DNA from: Paragonimus westermani
Lineage: Eukaryota; Platyhelminthes; Trematoda; Plagiorchiida; Troglotrematidae
NCBI GenBank assembly: GCA_008508345.1
Contig: QNGE01000111.1
Location: 239,289-303,288 of the forward strand
Reading direction: 5' to 3'
DNA length: 64,000 bases
The notes beneath the pieces are model-generated. The model had not been told where the DNA came from and made no database searches. It saw nothing but the letters and a program-made list of their open reading frames with translations. Shown here in pieces: positions 12,475-24,960 of the stretch; within the stretch, counting starts at the first letter, position 1, and the number at the start of each line of letters is the position of its first letter. The position numbers and the translations under genes were made by a program.

Positions 12475-14135
12475 AAGTTTTCGTTTTTAGTCAATCGAAA
12501 GCTGACTCTTGAGTTCTTTACTGACTGGTAATTACGAAGTTTAACACCTTTCTTTCCAGGAAAATGCCCTATGACACAACGGTCACTTCCGCGCAAATTC
12601 AAAGCGAGTGAATGTTTTGATTTGTAATGTTGAGGAATACGCACAGTTGCACGAGTAAACCACATTACAACAGTCAGAACCGGGCCAACTGAAATAGGGA
12701 GTTCGACTGGTCGTTTAATTCAGGTACAGAATGAGCACAACAACTAAGTTCCGTTTACCAAACTATACAGAAGACATGGAAATATTCAAGCGGCCTTTTG
12801 TTTCGGACTAATAAGGGGGCAAATCACAGCAACCCTTAAAGCTGGTAGCCCCTCGCGTTACAATCGGAAGTCTGTATGCACATTCCACAATTTTTGAATA
12901 AAGGAAATGCTCGGCCCAGTCGTTCAAAAAACAACACTTTTAGCCGAACCACATATGAACAGGTTACTGGAATGAGTTTTGAAATGTTGACCACGGAACA
13001 ACTCCACGTGGAGACAAATTGTTTTAATTGACTATTGCTGATGATTGGAAACAGCCACTTCTCGTTGCACAGTTAGAGTGGGCAGAAGAAAGATTGTATT
13101 ACGCGATTCACGTTCGAATAGGTTTTGTCACATCATCACAGGTGTTTACGGCGGACGAGTTGAATCCACAAAATTACAAACCACAAGACAATTACAACAA
13201 ACCTCAAAGTTTAAAACTAGCTTGGTTGCAACATTAACGTTACAAACAGTTTTTCATACGCACAAAATGTAGTGGCTGAGGCTGATTGCAATGGCCTTGA
13301 CAAGTCTTAGCAAGAGTTTGTTTCGAGTAACGAACAGAACGCCAAATGACTGATGAGCAAATCAAATATTGACAGTCGATCACCACGGGTGTTCGGTGAA
13401 AAGTTGCCTGAATATTTAAACGAAGGTAGCTGTGATATACAGGCCTAGACAACTAGGACGACAGGCAGTTAGGAATCAGGTGTCCGTTAAGGAACTCAAG
13501 CATCCCATTGTTCCAGGCGGCGGAAGTAAGTGTGGGATGCGTTATGAAAGGATGGAAGAGGCGAATTGGTTCAGGTGAACAGACTCGTCATCAGAAAGGA
13601 CTAATGCAATAGGTTACGATCACAGTGTTTACGCCTTAACAACGGATTGAGTCACCTGCTCTTGCAGAGTGATAGTGTCGAACCGCTTCCAGTAAAGGTC
13701 AAGCAGGGAGTACACAGTGCAATATTGACCTCGTTCTCCTTCTCGATTAATGTATTGAATATTTATGAATCCAGAAGAAAAAACTTATCGTGACTAAATT
13801 CGTCGCAATTTGACAAAACAACAGTAGAAATTAATCAATGATTGGTTGAAAAAACTGATACTGACTGTGACGTTGTTTTTGTTTGTTATGGAGATTGTCA
13901 TGAAACCAACCGTTTGTTAACGGTTCCCTAACTAGTTAGAATCACCAATCAAAGACTACAAGGAAAAGGTTCTGATTAAGAACCGTTATCACAAAAGCCA
14001 AGAAACATACAGATACAAATAATCGTTCCTCCAACATGAAAAAACTCAGTTGACTTATTGGAGAGATGCGAACAATGGTCTCAGTAAAGTATGTTGTCAT
14101 TGTATGTTGTGGTTACTTTTTCAACTCTGCTTGTC
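12475..14135. other. No gene recognised
   Basis: Only short overlapping open frames are seen at 12429-13452, on both strands. No repeat, RNA gene or mobile-element motif was found before the hammerhead repeat that starts near 14140. Confidence 0.5.
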
Positions 14136-14139
14136 ACAC

Positions 14140-14765
14140 TTTCATTAATTTTCAAGTTGACCATTAATACACGTTTGAACGCAGCCTTCGCATTCAGATA
14201 GATTATCCAGCCAGCCTCTTTCGAAAAGAAGCACCAGACTCGAGTTTTGCTCTCATTAGAGCTCATCAGTAGTGCATATCCTTGCCACGGCCGGGATTTG
14301 AAATCCGGTCACGCTTTTATGAAGCAACCGTGTTGACCACTGCGCCATTGACCTCACACTAGGCACGACCGAATTCTCAAATCTGAACGCTCAACCACTT
14401 TCGCTTGTGAACAATGATCAGGTTTCCCGATCGTCCCGAGAGGTGACACACTAATTGTCCCGTTTGCTTTAGTCGACAACTCCACGATTAGGACTTCCGA
14501 GACAGGTCGAGATCACAGAACTCATTAAACCTGCAAGGCGGTATTTTAGATTACTGATGAGTGGTCGGAGATTTGGTTCATTTTCAAGTTGACCATCGCT
14601 ACACATTTCATCGCAGCCTGTGATGAGCTCTAATGAGAGCGAAACTCGCGTCTGGTGCTTCTTTTCGAAAGAGGCTGGCTGGAAAGTTTATCTGAATGCG
14701 AAGGCTGCGATCACATGTGTAGTGACGGTCAACTTGAAAATAAACTAAATCTCCGACTACTCAAT
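14140..14765. repeat. Hammerhead-bearing SINE-like repeat: minus unit, minus partial, plus partial
   Basis: This is a composite of three pieces of one repeat family. A minus-strand unit runs from about 14140 to 14551 and includes the tRNA-like segment (B-box-like GATTTGAAATCC on the plus strand at about 14293) and a hammerhead motif (14231-14275). A second minus copy starts at 14552 with the family's end motif TACTGATGAG but breaks off after about 66 bases. At about 14618 the sequence flips to a plus-strand copy that begins inside the hammerhead core and runs to the 3' tail near 14765. The same order (minus full, minus partial, plus) recurs at 39480-40395. Confidence 0.9.
14231..14275 (-). 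ncRNA. Hammerhead ribozyme motif (type I fold, one core substitution)
   Basis: Read on the minus strand, stem I is formed by GCACTA and TGGTGC (six pairs, one G-U). The core CTGATGA is followed by stem II GCTC/GAGC with loop TAATGA. Stem III is very short, ACT/AGT around a two-base loop, and the cleavage triplet is GTC. This is the architecture known from schistosome satellite-like hammerheads. The second core segment reads AAAA where GAAA is required, replacing the catalytic guanosine usually numbered G12. By known hammerhead chemistry this copy should cleave poorly or not at all. Confidence 0.85.
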
Positions 14766-15644
14766 ACTTTCATTTAGTCTCCAAATATAGTAATGAAGGC
14801 GCCGTTAGGGGATCTTTTGAAAATTAAACTGGGACTGTTGAGATCAGAAAAGATCTGTTGTTCCTTGTCTACCGACCAACGTAGTTTATGTTTAGATGAG
14901 GTTTTGATGGATTACACAGTTTGTTTTAATAAGAAAATAAGTTTAGCATCGTACGGTCATCTACACCGGTCAAGGCTACACGATAACCTCTAACAAGAGA
15001 AAATGACGTGTCCAAGTGACCAAGTGCAACAACAGAGCTACGTTGTCCCATAACACTTCTTTTCAGTATAGTGACCCTTCGTATAAATAACATATTCAAG
15101 GAAAGCATAGAACCGTCTTTGTTCGTATGTGGTCCTTATTTGAGAAGGAACCAACTAACCTTTAAATTACATAGAATTTATCGCAGGGTTGTTCGCTTAA
15201 ACTCAGACAATTCAGCTGTCTCTTGAGCATCATCAACTCCGAGAGAAGGCTTTCACTAGAATGCAGTGCGTAATGGTTTACTGGTTGGGTACCTTTAACA
15301 GCCTATGGGAGCACGGGTTCATTTCAATTTTGAGTTTCCTATAGACTCCTTTTATAGTTTACTTGTATCACACAAGACATCATGTTCTGGTCGACAAACA
15401 ATGGATCACGTAGATCTGACCGAACCGAATCAATGAACTGGTTATCCTAATTGAGTGTTTTGTAACTGGTCAGATATATCGGCCTTCTTGCTAACTAGTG
15501 CACGTCAGTCTTCTGCAGTCATTGCTGAAGAGACCGCTACGAGTTTAGTCTGATTACTTGCGTTCGATATGTTCATGTGTGAGATACTCGTTTAAATTGA
15601 ACAAAAATATTTGCCCTTCAACGGATTTCTTTATTTTTTCAGTT

Positions 15645-16105
15645 TTAAGTTTAACATAACTCTCATTTGATCACGGTTTTAGCATTCAGATGAACCTTCT
15701 AGCCAGTCTTTTTCATTTGAAAAGAATCACTAAATTCGAGTTCCGTTCTTGCTAGGGTTCGTCGTTAGTGTATTTTCTTATATGGTCAAAACTGTAAATC
15801 CGGCCACGTTTTCATGAGACAACCCTTCTGAGCACAACCTCGTTGACCTCACACTACGTACGACCGAATTATATCCGAACGGTTAACCACCTTCGAATAT
15901 GAGTAGTGATCGGGTTGCTCGATCGATAGAAGACATAGTTAAATTCTAATAACTCCAGTCGGTAACCCTGCATTTTGGACTTTCCAGGCACGTTGAAATC
16001 CCTCATCTTATTAGACCGGCTGGAACGTTTATCGGAATGCAAAAGTTGTGTTAAAATATGGGCGACGTTCAACTTAGAATTAACCAGATCCCCGACTACT
16101 CAACA
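15645..16105. repeat. Diverged hammerhead-bearing SINE-like repeat, inverted composite
   Basis: A minus-strand copy runs from about 15645 to 16008 and shows the same order of landmarks as the copy at 14140: tail, hammerhead remnant (15728-15770), B-box-like AAATCCGG, and the CGACCGAATT block. Near 16010 it flips to a plus-strand 3' end (CCGGCTGGAACGTTTATC... through ATCCCCGACTACTCA at about 16100). The hammerhead core is degraded to CTAACGACGA, while stem I (CACTAA/TTAGTG) is preserved. It is older than the 14.1-kb and 39.5-kb copies. Confidence 0.8.
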
Positions 16106-16788
16106 GATTTTTGTACTGTTGGATGTCGAACACTCAAAGTTTGGGGGGTAGCTTTCTACCCTATATGTGATTCCCATTTCCATGCTGAAATTACAAAACC
16201 GCAACACTAGGTGACTTTTCTTTAGGCTGTTCAATCCCTGGCATCACATACCTGTTCCTAGTCACTCGCTAGGAAAAAAACGATTGTCAATTGGAAATAT
16301 TTAACGCTGCATTGGCTGTTGTCCCGTCTTTCAACCTGAACATCCACTCACTGTTAGAAACTTTAGAAACGCTGCCGGAATCAGTGGAGAACAAAAGCGA
16401 AATTCTATGCTTGCCGTTTCTAGAATGCGAACAAACAACCCATACTGGCAACAGTTGTCCGAATACACAGTTCTTAACCGCTTTCAGTGGTGTCATGTTG
16501 TGTAGACTTCTTAGAAAATGCAAATTCTGTCAACCGGCTTATTGCATTCAGTTATATACATCCTTCCGTATTATACACAAATTCCTGCAATCACGATGGA
16601 GTCGACCGTGTGGTTTAGCGGGCAAGTGTTTGGACTACAGTCTGCTACCTATTCACTGATCGTGTGTTCGATTCTTCGACTTGTGTGTTGCTGCTGAAAC
16701 CCGAATAGGCTGAAGTAGCTGTTGACCAGTTTGCTGAAGGTCACTGGGACCAACGCTAAACAAAATCCCATCTCAAACTTTTCTGCAG
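16106..16788. other. No confident gene; one open frame of 122 codons
   Basis: A plus-strand frame is open at 16291-16659 (SLLETLETLPESVENKSE within it). No similarity is recognised and no convincing donor is seen. One or two frames of this length are expected by chance in the window, so it is not called a gene. Confidence 0.3.
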
Positions 16789-16899
16789 TTGTGGTGGATA
16801 CTTGCTCGTTTGCGGGCCAACGACCAACCTATGGGCCAACCTATGAGCAAAAGAAGCGCAACAGCTAAGGAAACCAATATGCCATCGTCCACTTCAATA
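16789..16899 (+). CDS. Candidate exon, unknown protein
   Basis: A good acceptor (CATCTCAAACTTTTCTGCAG) precedes 37 codons in phase 0 that begin LWWILARLRANDQPMGQP and end near PSSTSI, followed by a moderate GTGAAT donor. Without splicing the frame stops at 16909. A short internal duplication (GGGCCAAC...CCAACCTATG) is present. No domain is recognised. Confidence 0.3.
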
Positions 16900-16909
16900 G
16901 TGAATTTTT

Positions 16910-19195
16910 GACAACACAGCCTCCTCGTCTTTATGTTAGCACCAATGTTGCGTTGAATCTCTAGCAAAGTCTCTATTTTTTTGACTTTTAGTTTCTAGGT
17001 TTTGATAATGTTTGGTCCAGTCCACATGAATCTGGTTGATTCACGTGGTTTGTCTATTTCGTCTTGTTTCTCAGTAAAGCAAACACTAGCTCCTCTACTG
17101 AGTGTGATGATCACTGATACGATGTCTTTGATTCGACGTAATTCGTCTTATTCGTATCATCTTTTCTCCCATTTTCCATTTTGAAGAGGATTTCGATGAT
17201 TAGGGTAAATAATCACCAGGCCGACAAGCGGAACTATTTACTCTCCAGAGCACCGTGCTATGATCGGGATTAGGTGGATTCTGTTACAATCACTTGAATT
17301 ACTTCTTGGCAGACTAGACTGTTGTTGTAGTAGTTAACTGAAGAACCTACGCTGACAACCATTTACTTGTGGACTGTAACATCGCTATTGTCGAAATTAG
17401 GCATTTGCAACACAGTCTACTAAAAGTCTGACTCAGTGAGGGTGAATAATATGATCAACAAAAGTATATTCAGCTTGAGACAAAAGACTGTGAGACAGCA
17501 CTGACTGACCTGCTTAGACATTAATAGCATGGTCCTTGGTATATTTGCGACTAATCATGGTTGATCCAGCTCTGGGTACATTAAAATGGATACTCTGGGG
17601 GCAGCAAGGCAGTAGTTGGGGACCGATAGATATGACTAGCACTCAACTGTGTCCAACATTGCATCTTGTGGATCGTTGTCACGCGTTTATCACGAAATCA
17701 ACACATCCTACTTTCCACTCCAATAGAATGTATTCTCTATCCTACTATTTATGTACATTTTATACTCACCGTGCAGATGTACATTTTAACAACAAATGTA
17801 GCTGAAATACTTTCAGCTGGTTGTTCTGAAGGAGCAAACAACGATTGTGATATTTGAAGTTGATCGACCGGGCGCTCTTTGAAAGAAAGTGGTTCTACTG
17901 GGGGCGATTCTGCTTATTTCAGTGGTACACCGCAAAGGCAGTGGAAGCAGTGGTATTTGTAAAGTGGTCATCTGCTGTGGACTATATAGTATCATTAATT
18001 CACATTTGGTGTGCATTTAAATTTTTGCACTGTATATATATATATATATAATTTTCGTTGCGGGCTTCTGGCGGTTCATCCAGGGAGCATCCCCTCGTAA
18101 CACCACAATATTGATTTTGATTAGTCCGTAAAATGACTCAGACCCTATTTCATGCCACTTCACGTATGACACCTCTTAATCTGATCAGGTGTTGTGTTTC
18201 TATGAATGACACTTAAAACCGGTACACTTTTTGGACGCCTGGATCTTATGCTACAGTGGTTCGGACGTTATCGTTCTGTATTCAAAACAGCTTATACCCA
18301 GATTGGCCTGTGTGTCACCGGCTCGGAGACAAATGAATTTGTCGCCGTATCCACCAGGAGTGGTCGGTTGTTACCACTGGTTATTTTGTCGGGTGCCCAA
18401 TCCTATGATGTGGTGTGTACTCAGTCCCCAAGTGTTATATCAAGTTTGATTCATACTTGTGCGACCTTGATGTTTATTCGCCACATCCATAAGTTCCCAC
18501 GTTATAAATGGGTTAATTTACTCACGGCAAATGGTCAATTGTCAGCTGCGCAGCGCAAACAGTGGTAGGTGAGTTGCCTTTTTACAGGACTGTCATCAGC
18601 TTATTTGAGCAAATTAGCGAGTTGTCACTATCCGAGTGATACGCTGACTGAGCACTAGCTTGGGAGAGTAGTTGTGACAGGAGTTTGGTGTATTCTGAAG
18701 CTACCGGTGTGGCAGGGCAGGGTCTAGTTTAATAGAAGGTGATACTGCTGACCAAATGTTGCATTCGGAATCATATATAATTAATTTAGTTCCCGAGGTA
18801 CTAATGTTTTATTTGGAGATTATTTACCCCACATGTATGGTATTCGTGCTAAACATGGGGTCGGGTATCAGGCTTGGCGATTTATAGAGTGTGCTACTCC
18901 CTTAGGTGAACCGATATTTTAAACGTGCGCTTCTTCCTGAGATGAATAAAACTGTCAGAATACAACGGATTGTCGGAATTCACCTCATTTTTGTGGCTCA
19001 TCACCAGCACGCAACCTGCGGGTTGTGGGCACGGCAATTTTCAAAGCTTATTAGGCTACTTAACTCTGTTTACTGAAGAGGAATCGAAGAAACAGCACCT
19101 GTGAGTGATGTCCAAATTGTGTGAATCAAAATCACTTTCTACTCACCGTTATTCAAAATAGCACTCGCCAACTTTACTGATTATTGTAATTTCAA
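16910..19195. other. No confident gene; dinucleotide repeat and one long open frame
   Basis: A plus-strand frame at 18206-18568 is open for 120 codons, and a second frame overlaps it at 18231-18449. Together they look like frameshifted coding sequence (RRQMNLSPYPPGVVGCYHW in one, FVAVSTRSGRLLPLVILSG in the other), but I cannot name a family. It may be a decayed retroelement. The rest holds only short frames. Confidence 0.3.
18032..18052. repeat. (TA)n microsatellite
   Basis: About ten uninterrupted TA dinucleotides. Confidence 0.95.
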
Positions 19196-19199
19196 CTGG

Positions 19200-19510
19200 G
19201 AGAGATGTTTTAATCATGAAGTCATCCATTAGCGTTAACAAGACAGTTTTTGTGTCCCTCTGGAGGCGGTTGAGAAACCTGAGCATTACTCACATGCAAA
19301 CGTGGTTCATCTCTCGCGTATGACGATGATTCAGTTTCGCTTAATGCTAAGTCAGTGGCTTAGTGGTCAACACAGTCGCCTCATTAAAGCGAGACCAGAG
19401 GTCTAGTCTTGGCCGGGAGAAGGATATTTGCTACTGAGGGAATCCAACAAGGAAGAAACTTGAGTACAGTGCTTTTTCGAAGGGGGTTGACTGGATGGTA
19501 CAGGAGAACG
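19200..19510 (+). repeat. Diverged hammerhead-bearing SINE-like repeat
   Basis: Plus-strand copy with the family order: GTTAACAAGACAG block, CATGCAAACGTGGTT block, tRNA-like segment with AGTGGTCAACACAG, then a hammerhead remnant at about 19430-19472 (ACTGAGGG, GAAAC, stem III ACT/AGT) and the TTTTCGAAGGGGGTTGACTGG block. The core and stem II are degraded. The 3' tail is missing. Confidence 0.7.
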
Positions 19511-22190
19511 CGACAGCTGCCATCAATTGTGAGCGATGTTCGAATATGTAATATGCATATATATGGCCTTCATATTATTTTCAGATTGCTATGTACTATA
19601 TAGACCATAGACATAGATACGGGGAACGGGTAACACACCTTGCGGAAATTCCAAAACAAAGTGCCCATACGAACTTCGGTTTTTTTCTTTCAAGACCACG
19701 ATCCACTGTTTTGGTTAGAGATAAATCATTGGGCATACCTCACTGACACGCTCACCTTCGTACACCGCAAACAGGCCTGCCAATCCATTCGGTCAGCCCG
19801 TGTGCATAGCACGCATTCTGGTCGGATAGCAATTAGTTAACCGGGTTACGAATCAGATTTGATATAGCACCAGGTCATAGGCACTATGACGGGTCAAACC
19901 ACACTGTTGGCAGGCCATCTTGACAAGGTAAAAACCTGCTGTCCCACTGAATTCACAAAGAGTATGGCGCACTCTTTTGGCCCGTTCTCTTAATAGGAGG
20001 GGGAGGAGAAACTAGGGTGTGGCAGGGGTGGTTGTTTTATCTGGCGAGACCAGATTTGTGAGCGATTCGGAGTGACTCCAATTTTCGTAAATTCTGCCTC
20101 CCAGGTTGAGAGATCTTCTAGTGAATGCTCACCGAACTGTGCCCAAGGGCCAACCACTATTGTGTAGGGTTCTCACTGTGTTGTCCAGGCTGCTGCATCG
20201 GGTTCAGAAAATAAGGTAGGATCATTAGTAAATAAAGTCTAGTGCCTGTCCTTAATCCAACCAACACAAGGCGTATGCATTAATTGCAATGGATACCGGT
20301 GACGCGCTGGTGTACGGTCCACTAGATGACTCTGCGACCGAACTGTGCCTGTCCCACTGTTCCTTTAGGAGCTGCGTGTTTATGCCTAATCTTGGAAGGT
20401 TAGGAAACACGAATCCTATAGACGATGATAAAGCTTAACTGTCATTGTTGAATTCATCTAGTTGGAGTATGCGGAATACGCAAGGTGGGCTCAAGAGTAG
20501 TTATCTGGAGAGGAAGTTTGGAACGGTGATAAAATTGAAGCAGCCATTCACGAAACATGTTCCATATAAAGTAGACAGTTGCCACTGACACCCCCCCCCC
20601 AGAAAAAAAATCAACTAGAGAATTTGCACTACTTATGAACACAGCAACTGATCACAAGCGAGAGGTCTATTTAACATATACTTGATCGTCTAGGATTCCA
20701 TCTACACAACCTTTTCACATGATGGATCTGATGGCAGTCGACTGACGAAACAGATTGCTGTTTGCTGAATGTCTTTAAAGTACCATTATTCAACACCCAT
20801 TTGTTGGTAGAAGAAAAATATCCTCGCCGAGGAAGTAGAGTTTCACTTCCATGACTCGCAGATAACTGTGACGGAGCGCACTGATCCGAAGATCGTTCTC
20901 GGGCACATTCTGAATTTGTGCGCGACATTTTGTTCTCTGATTACTGCACGAAATATTCCCCACCAAACTTAACCTCGTGGCTGGTGTAAACAGATAATTG
21001 TGACTAAGTTTAAGCATGAATATTTAAATGACAGGAGAAATCAAATAATGTCCCGAAGTGTCGAATGTGACTATGTGAATGATTGCTGATGCCACTGCGC
21101 CATCATACAGATTCACTGCGTGTTCATATGAACCACCCAATCAACAAACTCTGATCTCGGTATGTAGATTCTGGTCATCTTTAAAAATATCCACGTGTGA
21201 AAACGAATAAAAGCATACCGAAATGATGCTTGGCACCTGCAGTTTCTACCCATACCATTACTGTAGGCAGAGTACTTGGAAATCATGGGTGATAATCAAA
21301 AGTTTCATCCGGCGTTAATTATATTGTGATTAACCAACTTCAATGAAGCGGCTTGAGTAAAACAGCTCTCTGTTCTTTGAATCGACCGTTGCGCACATGT
21401 ATCTGCCCGTTACCGCTAGCCAGAATTTCTCTCATTCTGAGAAACACAGAACCATCCGGTATCAAGAGGTCCTGATATGATGGAATGGTAGTCTGCAAAT
21501 GCGATTGATCTAAGTATCGTTAGCCTATGAAGTGTTAACTGTAGATCATAAGAGCCCTTCTATATGCGTAATCCCTGTCGATCTAATTACAAGACCTAAC
21601 AGCTACCACATGTTGTGACTGAGTGGGCAACGCATACTCACGTGTCCATACATGTTGATGTATTCATTGGGTCCTCAGTTGAATTGATTTAGTTGTGTAA
21701 AATTAGCCGAAAATGATGCACTTTTTGAGACCACTCAATAATTTACGACGTTATGTTTGGTTTGCTTGACTGACATTGTCTCAGGGGCCGGATACTGGTT
21801 AGTGACATGAACGGCGTTAAACAAATCGTGAATATTTAAAAAGTTACCAGTTTTTACGCTCTGTTCTTCAAGAATTTTGATAGAGCGTTGTCAGTAGCCG
21901 TCCGATTACATGTGTCTTATATGACACACTCACTAAATACCAGAGACAAGCTCATTTTTGTGTCGGTTTTAAAATGGTGAAGGTTTATCAGCACGATTAG
22001 TATGTACGCTCAGAGTGCACAAACTATTAATCTGACAAACATGGTTTAAAAATTGGTTTTCAACTACAGTAGCCGATTAAGTTACCTGATATCCGGTATG
22101 TTTTCTTAACCAAGTTGTTACATTTGTGCACGGTTATTCAGTCATCTATTAAAATCATGTTATCATGAAATGTACCCTTTGTGTTTGATC
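19511..22190. other. No confident gene
   Basis: A small ATG-initiated frame at 20289-20438 (MDTGDALVYGPLDDSATELC at its start, 49 codons) is cysteine-bearing and GC-rich, but has no family I know. A run of C followed by a run of A lies near 20589-20610. Near 20190-20216, an acceptor and a GTAGGA donor bracket 27 open bases. None of these supports a gene call. Confidence 0.3.
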
Positions 22191-22194
22191 CAAG

Positions 22195-22278
22195 GTCGGT
22201 CAAACTCACTTAGGAAGCGGCGAACTTCCACAAGATCCGAGAAGACCATTCGAAATGATCCGAACTTGGTTCGAACGC
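22195..22278 (+). CDS. Candidate internal exon, unknown protein
   Basis: Acceptor TGTGTTTGATCCAAG and a strong GTAAGT donor enclose exactly 28 codons in phase 0 (VGQTHLGSGELPQDP, then FEMIRTWFER). Both splice signals are good and the exon keeps phase 0 on both sides, as do several other exons of the possible long plus-strand gene. The product is unknown. Confidence 0.4.
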
Positions 22279-22499
22279 GTAAGTGACACAATGAAGTTGT
22301 TTTGCCCCTGTCGCACTCAGGGTTTCTGTAAGTCTGCTTGATATTTAATAGACCCAGTGATTACGTCTATGTATCAATTGTACCTAGTTTGTGTTAAAGT
22401 ACGGTGTTCAAAAAAGCACACACTTTCATGCCGGAAGGGTGACATAAGTATTACGTAAAAACGAATGAGTGTATATTTGTATACAGTAAATCGGTTGCG

Positions 22500-22690
22500 C
22501 CCAATGCAGTGCAGTGTTTAGCCCGGCTGTCTCATGAAAGCGTGAATTTTAGTTCACTCTTCCGTCGTGGTAAATATGATCACTGCTAACAATCTCTAAC
22601 AAGAGCGAAACTCACATCTGTTTCCTCTTGTTGTAAAGGGCTGGTTGGAAAGTCCATCTGAATTGCAAAAGGGGAAAGTAAATTCAATCT
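22500..22690 (+). repeat. Diverged hammerhead-bearing SINE-like repeat fragment
   Basis: Plus-strand fragment with CTGTCTCATGAAAGCGTG (tRNA-like part), a degraded hammerhead at about 22580-22620 (CTGCTAAC core, GAGCGAAACTC retained), then GGCTGGTTGGAAAGTCCATC. The 5' half and the tail are missing or unrecognisable. Confidence 0.65.
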
Positions 22691-23226
22691 AGCGCAAGTT
22701 AAATGGATCCAAATTTTATGTTGTTTATCACTGACAGTGACCAGAATGAATGGGTGTGTCCAGGTGTTTTATCGTGTTCAAGAAGGTGACCACCTGAAAA
22801 TACCTTGAGCGGACTATTAAAACAGCAAACGTGATCACGGTGTGAATGCATACAACGTGTTCACGGCTACCCATGTGTCAGGGATTTTCACTGGTATATG
22901 TTGGATACCATTTATAGTTGTTCACGCTGACCACAATTAACCGTACATTTATGCTAGCTCGCCTGGGTAATGACGCAACGTCACCCTCAGGGAAACAAAT
23001 CAAAACATCGAAGGGCTCCTCATTAATAGTCTCATCAAGCAGGCCGATGATATAATACCTTAAGACACTCATTACGGACGCGTTGGACCGGGCAAATCGC
23101 CAAACAAAGGCTAAGTCCACAGAAGAAGTCCACATTTTTCACCGATGTACGGCATAACTGGGCCGCCCAGCTGACCATACCTGTCAAAGTATGTTAACTA
23201 GGGGTTCTCCATTCGTACTGTGACAG

Positions 23227-23282
23227 TTATACCTTCGCACACCATTGTAAATCCTACGTCCATCAACCAGCCCATTCGTGAG
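23227..23282 (+). CDS. Candidate internal exon, unknown protein
   Basis: Acceptor TCCATTCGTACTGTGACAG and a strong GTAAGT donor enclose 56 bases, open only in the frame IPSHTIVNPTSINQPIRE. It needs a one-base carry-over from the previous exon and ends in phase 0. It cannot follow the exon at 22195-22278 directly, so an exon would be missing between them if both are real. Confidence 0.3.
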
Positions 23283-24063
23283 GTAAGTGTAATCGTTCCA
23301 GTAGTAAACAACAGATCATTTCGGTTGATGGACAACGCTAGAGCTCAAAGACTCTCAGTCGGTAGCTTGGAGAAATTCTTGGTCGCGGATAACGGATACG
23401 TTCTACTTGGGTGATGATGCCGTGAAGCGACGTTAAATCCAAGACTATCAGGGATCTAGTGCAAGGCATATTCATAAAAGTAAGCATTATCGGTTCTGCG
23501 TAACAGAATACTAGATCTTGTCGAAACGTTTGCAGTCTGTTACCATGAGCCCTATATGTGATAGCCACATTCAACATTGTATAGAATGTGGCCAGTTTTT
23601 ATCTCTGATTCGATATTAAAGGATGAAGCACTCCAGCGTAACGCAAAGCTTCAGATGAAGAACATTAGTGTATCGAACTAGTGATTGGATCAGCTCTGTG
23701 AGGAAAAGTTGAACACCGGGGTTCTGAACATCAACAGTGACTTCCGGATAAATCGCCGCCTGGTAAATTCATCAGCTGACGTAATCTGGCAATTTTGTGA
23801 TCATGGACAGTTCCATAGCGAATTACTACACCAAACATTTTTAAGTTTACTGTTCGTGTATTTTGAAGTCCGTTAATTTTCGATGCATCAATTCTTATTG
23901 TACAACTTGCCAACTAGCCATCAGTTAGTCTGGATGAAATGATGCTTGCCTTTCCCGTGAGAACGATTTTTGCCTAACAGTTGGATTTTCTTTATGCTAA
24001 CGTTCTGTCAGTGAATTTGGACTTTCTCTATTCTACCGGATATCCATAGTGAGAAAGACTTAC

Positions 24064-24130
24064 CTTCGATGGATTACCAAGCATTAGAAACTCTGTAACG
24101 TTAGTCTGAACGGCAGACTTTGAATATGAC
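24064..24130 (-). CDS. Candidate internal exon on the minus strand
   Basis: On the minus strand, a pyrimidine-rich acceptor (GTGTTACTTCTTTCAG) and a GTAAGT donor with AAG before it enclose 67 bases. Only one of the three frames is open: SYSKSAVQTNVTEFLMLG followed by NPSK. Both splice signals are close to consensus. No partner exon or protein family was identified, so the gene itself is unknown. Confidence 0.3.
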
Positions 24131-24639
24131 CTGAAAGAAGTAACACCCCTCACAAGAAAACTAATATCTCAAACTGAAAGTAGCAATTCTGCTTGGAATG
24201 ATTTGTGTGATCAAATAGCCATTAATATATAACATGATATATCACATTACGAGCATTATCCCATAGTTCTGACGTCTGGGAGGTTAATATATTGACAAGT
24301 ATGGTCACAGGCTATTACGTTCATTACTGACATATCAGAATTGATAAACAGATAGTCGAAGCAACGGTTAAGTTAGTAAATGGGGACAGGTGCAGAACTA
24401 ACAATGCTTTCTATGAAAACACCTGTTGATACTGAGCTTTGCTGATAATTGAAGCCAGAGAATACGGATTCCTGGCGGTCCGTTTGGGTGACAACTAAAG
24501 GCGAAGTGAATTAACATCACAATAATGAACTGAATTTTTAAATTCTATTTTCAGACAGTTATTCAGACTACTTCCATTTTGTAAAAATACATCTTACAGT
24601 ATACCCAGTAATGTGCTTTTTGATTTGCTGAAATTGAAG

Positions 24640-24960
24640 ACCGTAATCTAGGGGTCGCAAGGCGGATCTTGTCTGGTTTAATGATTCTCTCTCCAAAAAC
24701 GTCATCTCACCTAATAGTGCCGCCATGAACAAGATTTGACAATACAGGTCTTGAGTTGGACTCCCGTGTGGGCTCATTAGCAGTACCCCAATCCTATTTG
24801 GACCAAGCATTCTACTTCAGTACATATGTTCATGAGGTGAGTGTGACGACTAATAGACCTTGAGCCTCACATGAGGCGTGACCGAACTGCCGCGTACGAA
24901 CTTTCAACTGTGGTGGGTTGTGAGTAGCATTCGGATGGATGAGATGATCTTTTAGTTCCG
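24640..24960 (-). repeat. Diverged hammerhead-bearing SINE-like repeat
   Basis: Minus-strand copy. The tRNA-distal block survives as CATGAGGCGTGACCGAACTG at about 24867. The hammerhead remnant lies at 24741-24790 and aligns base for base with other copies over GGAT...TACTG...ATGAG, with stem II replaced by CCC/GGG, and AACTCAAGACC in place of AACTCGAGTCT. The replaced stem II still pairs. Confidence 0.6.

Noticed and set aside
16291..16659. 122-codon plus-strand frame
   Set aside because: The length is within chance expectation, with no good donor and no recognised motif. Mentioned only under the non-gene stretch.
24741..24790. A separate hammerhead family
   Set aside because: It aligns with the other copies over its whole length, so it is the same family with a changed stem II.
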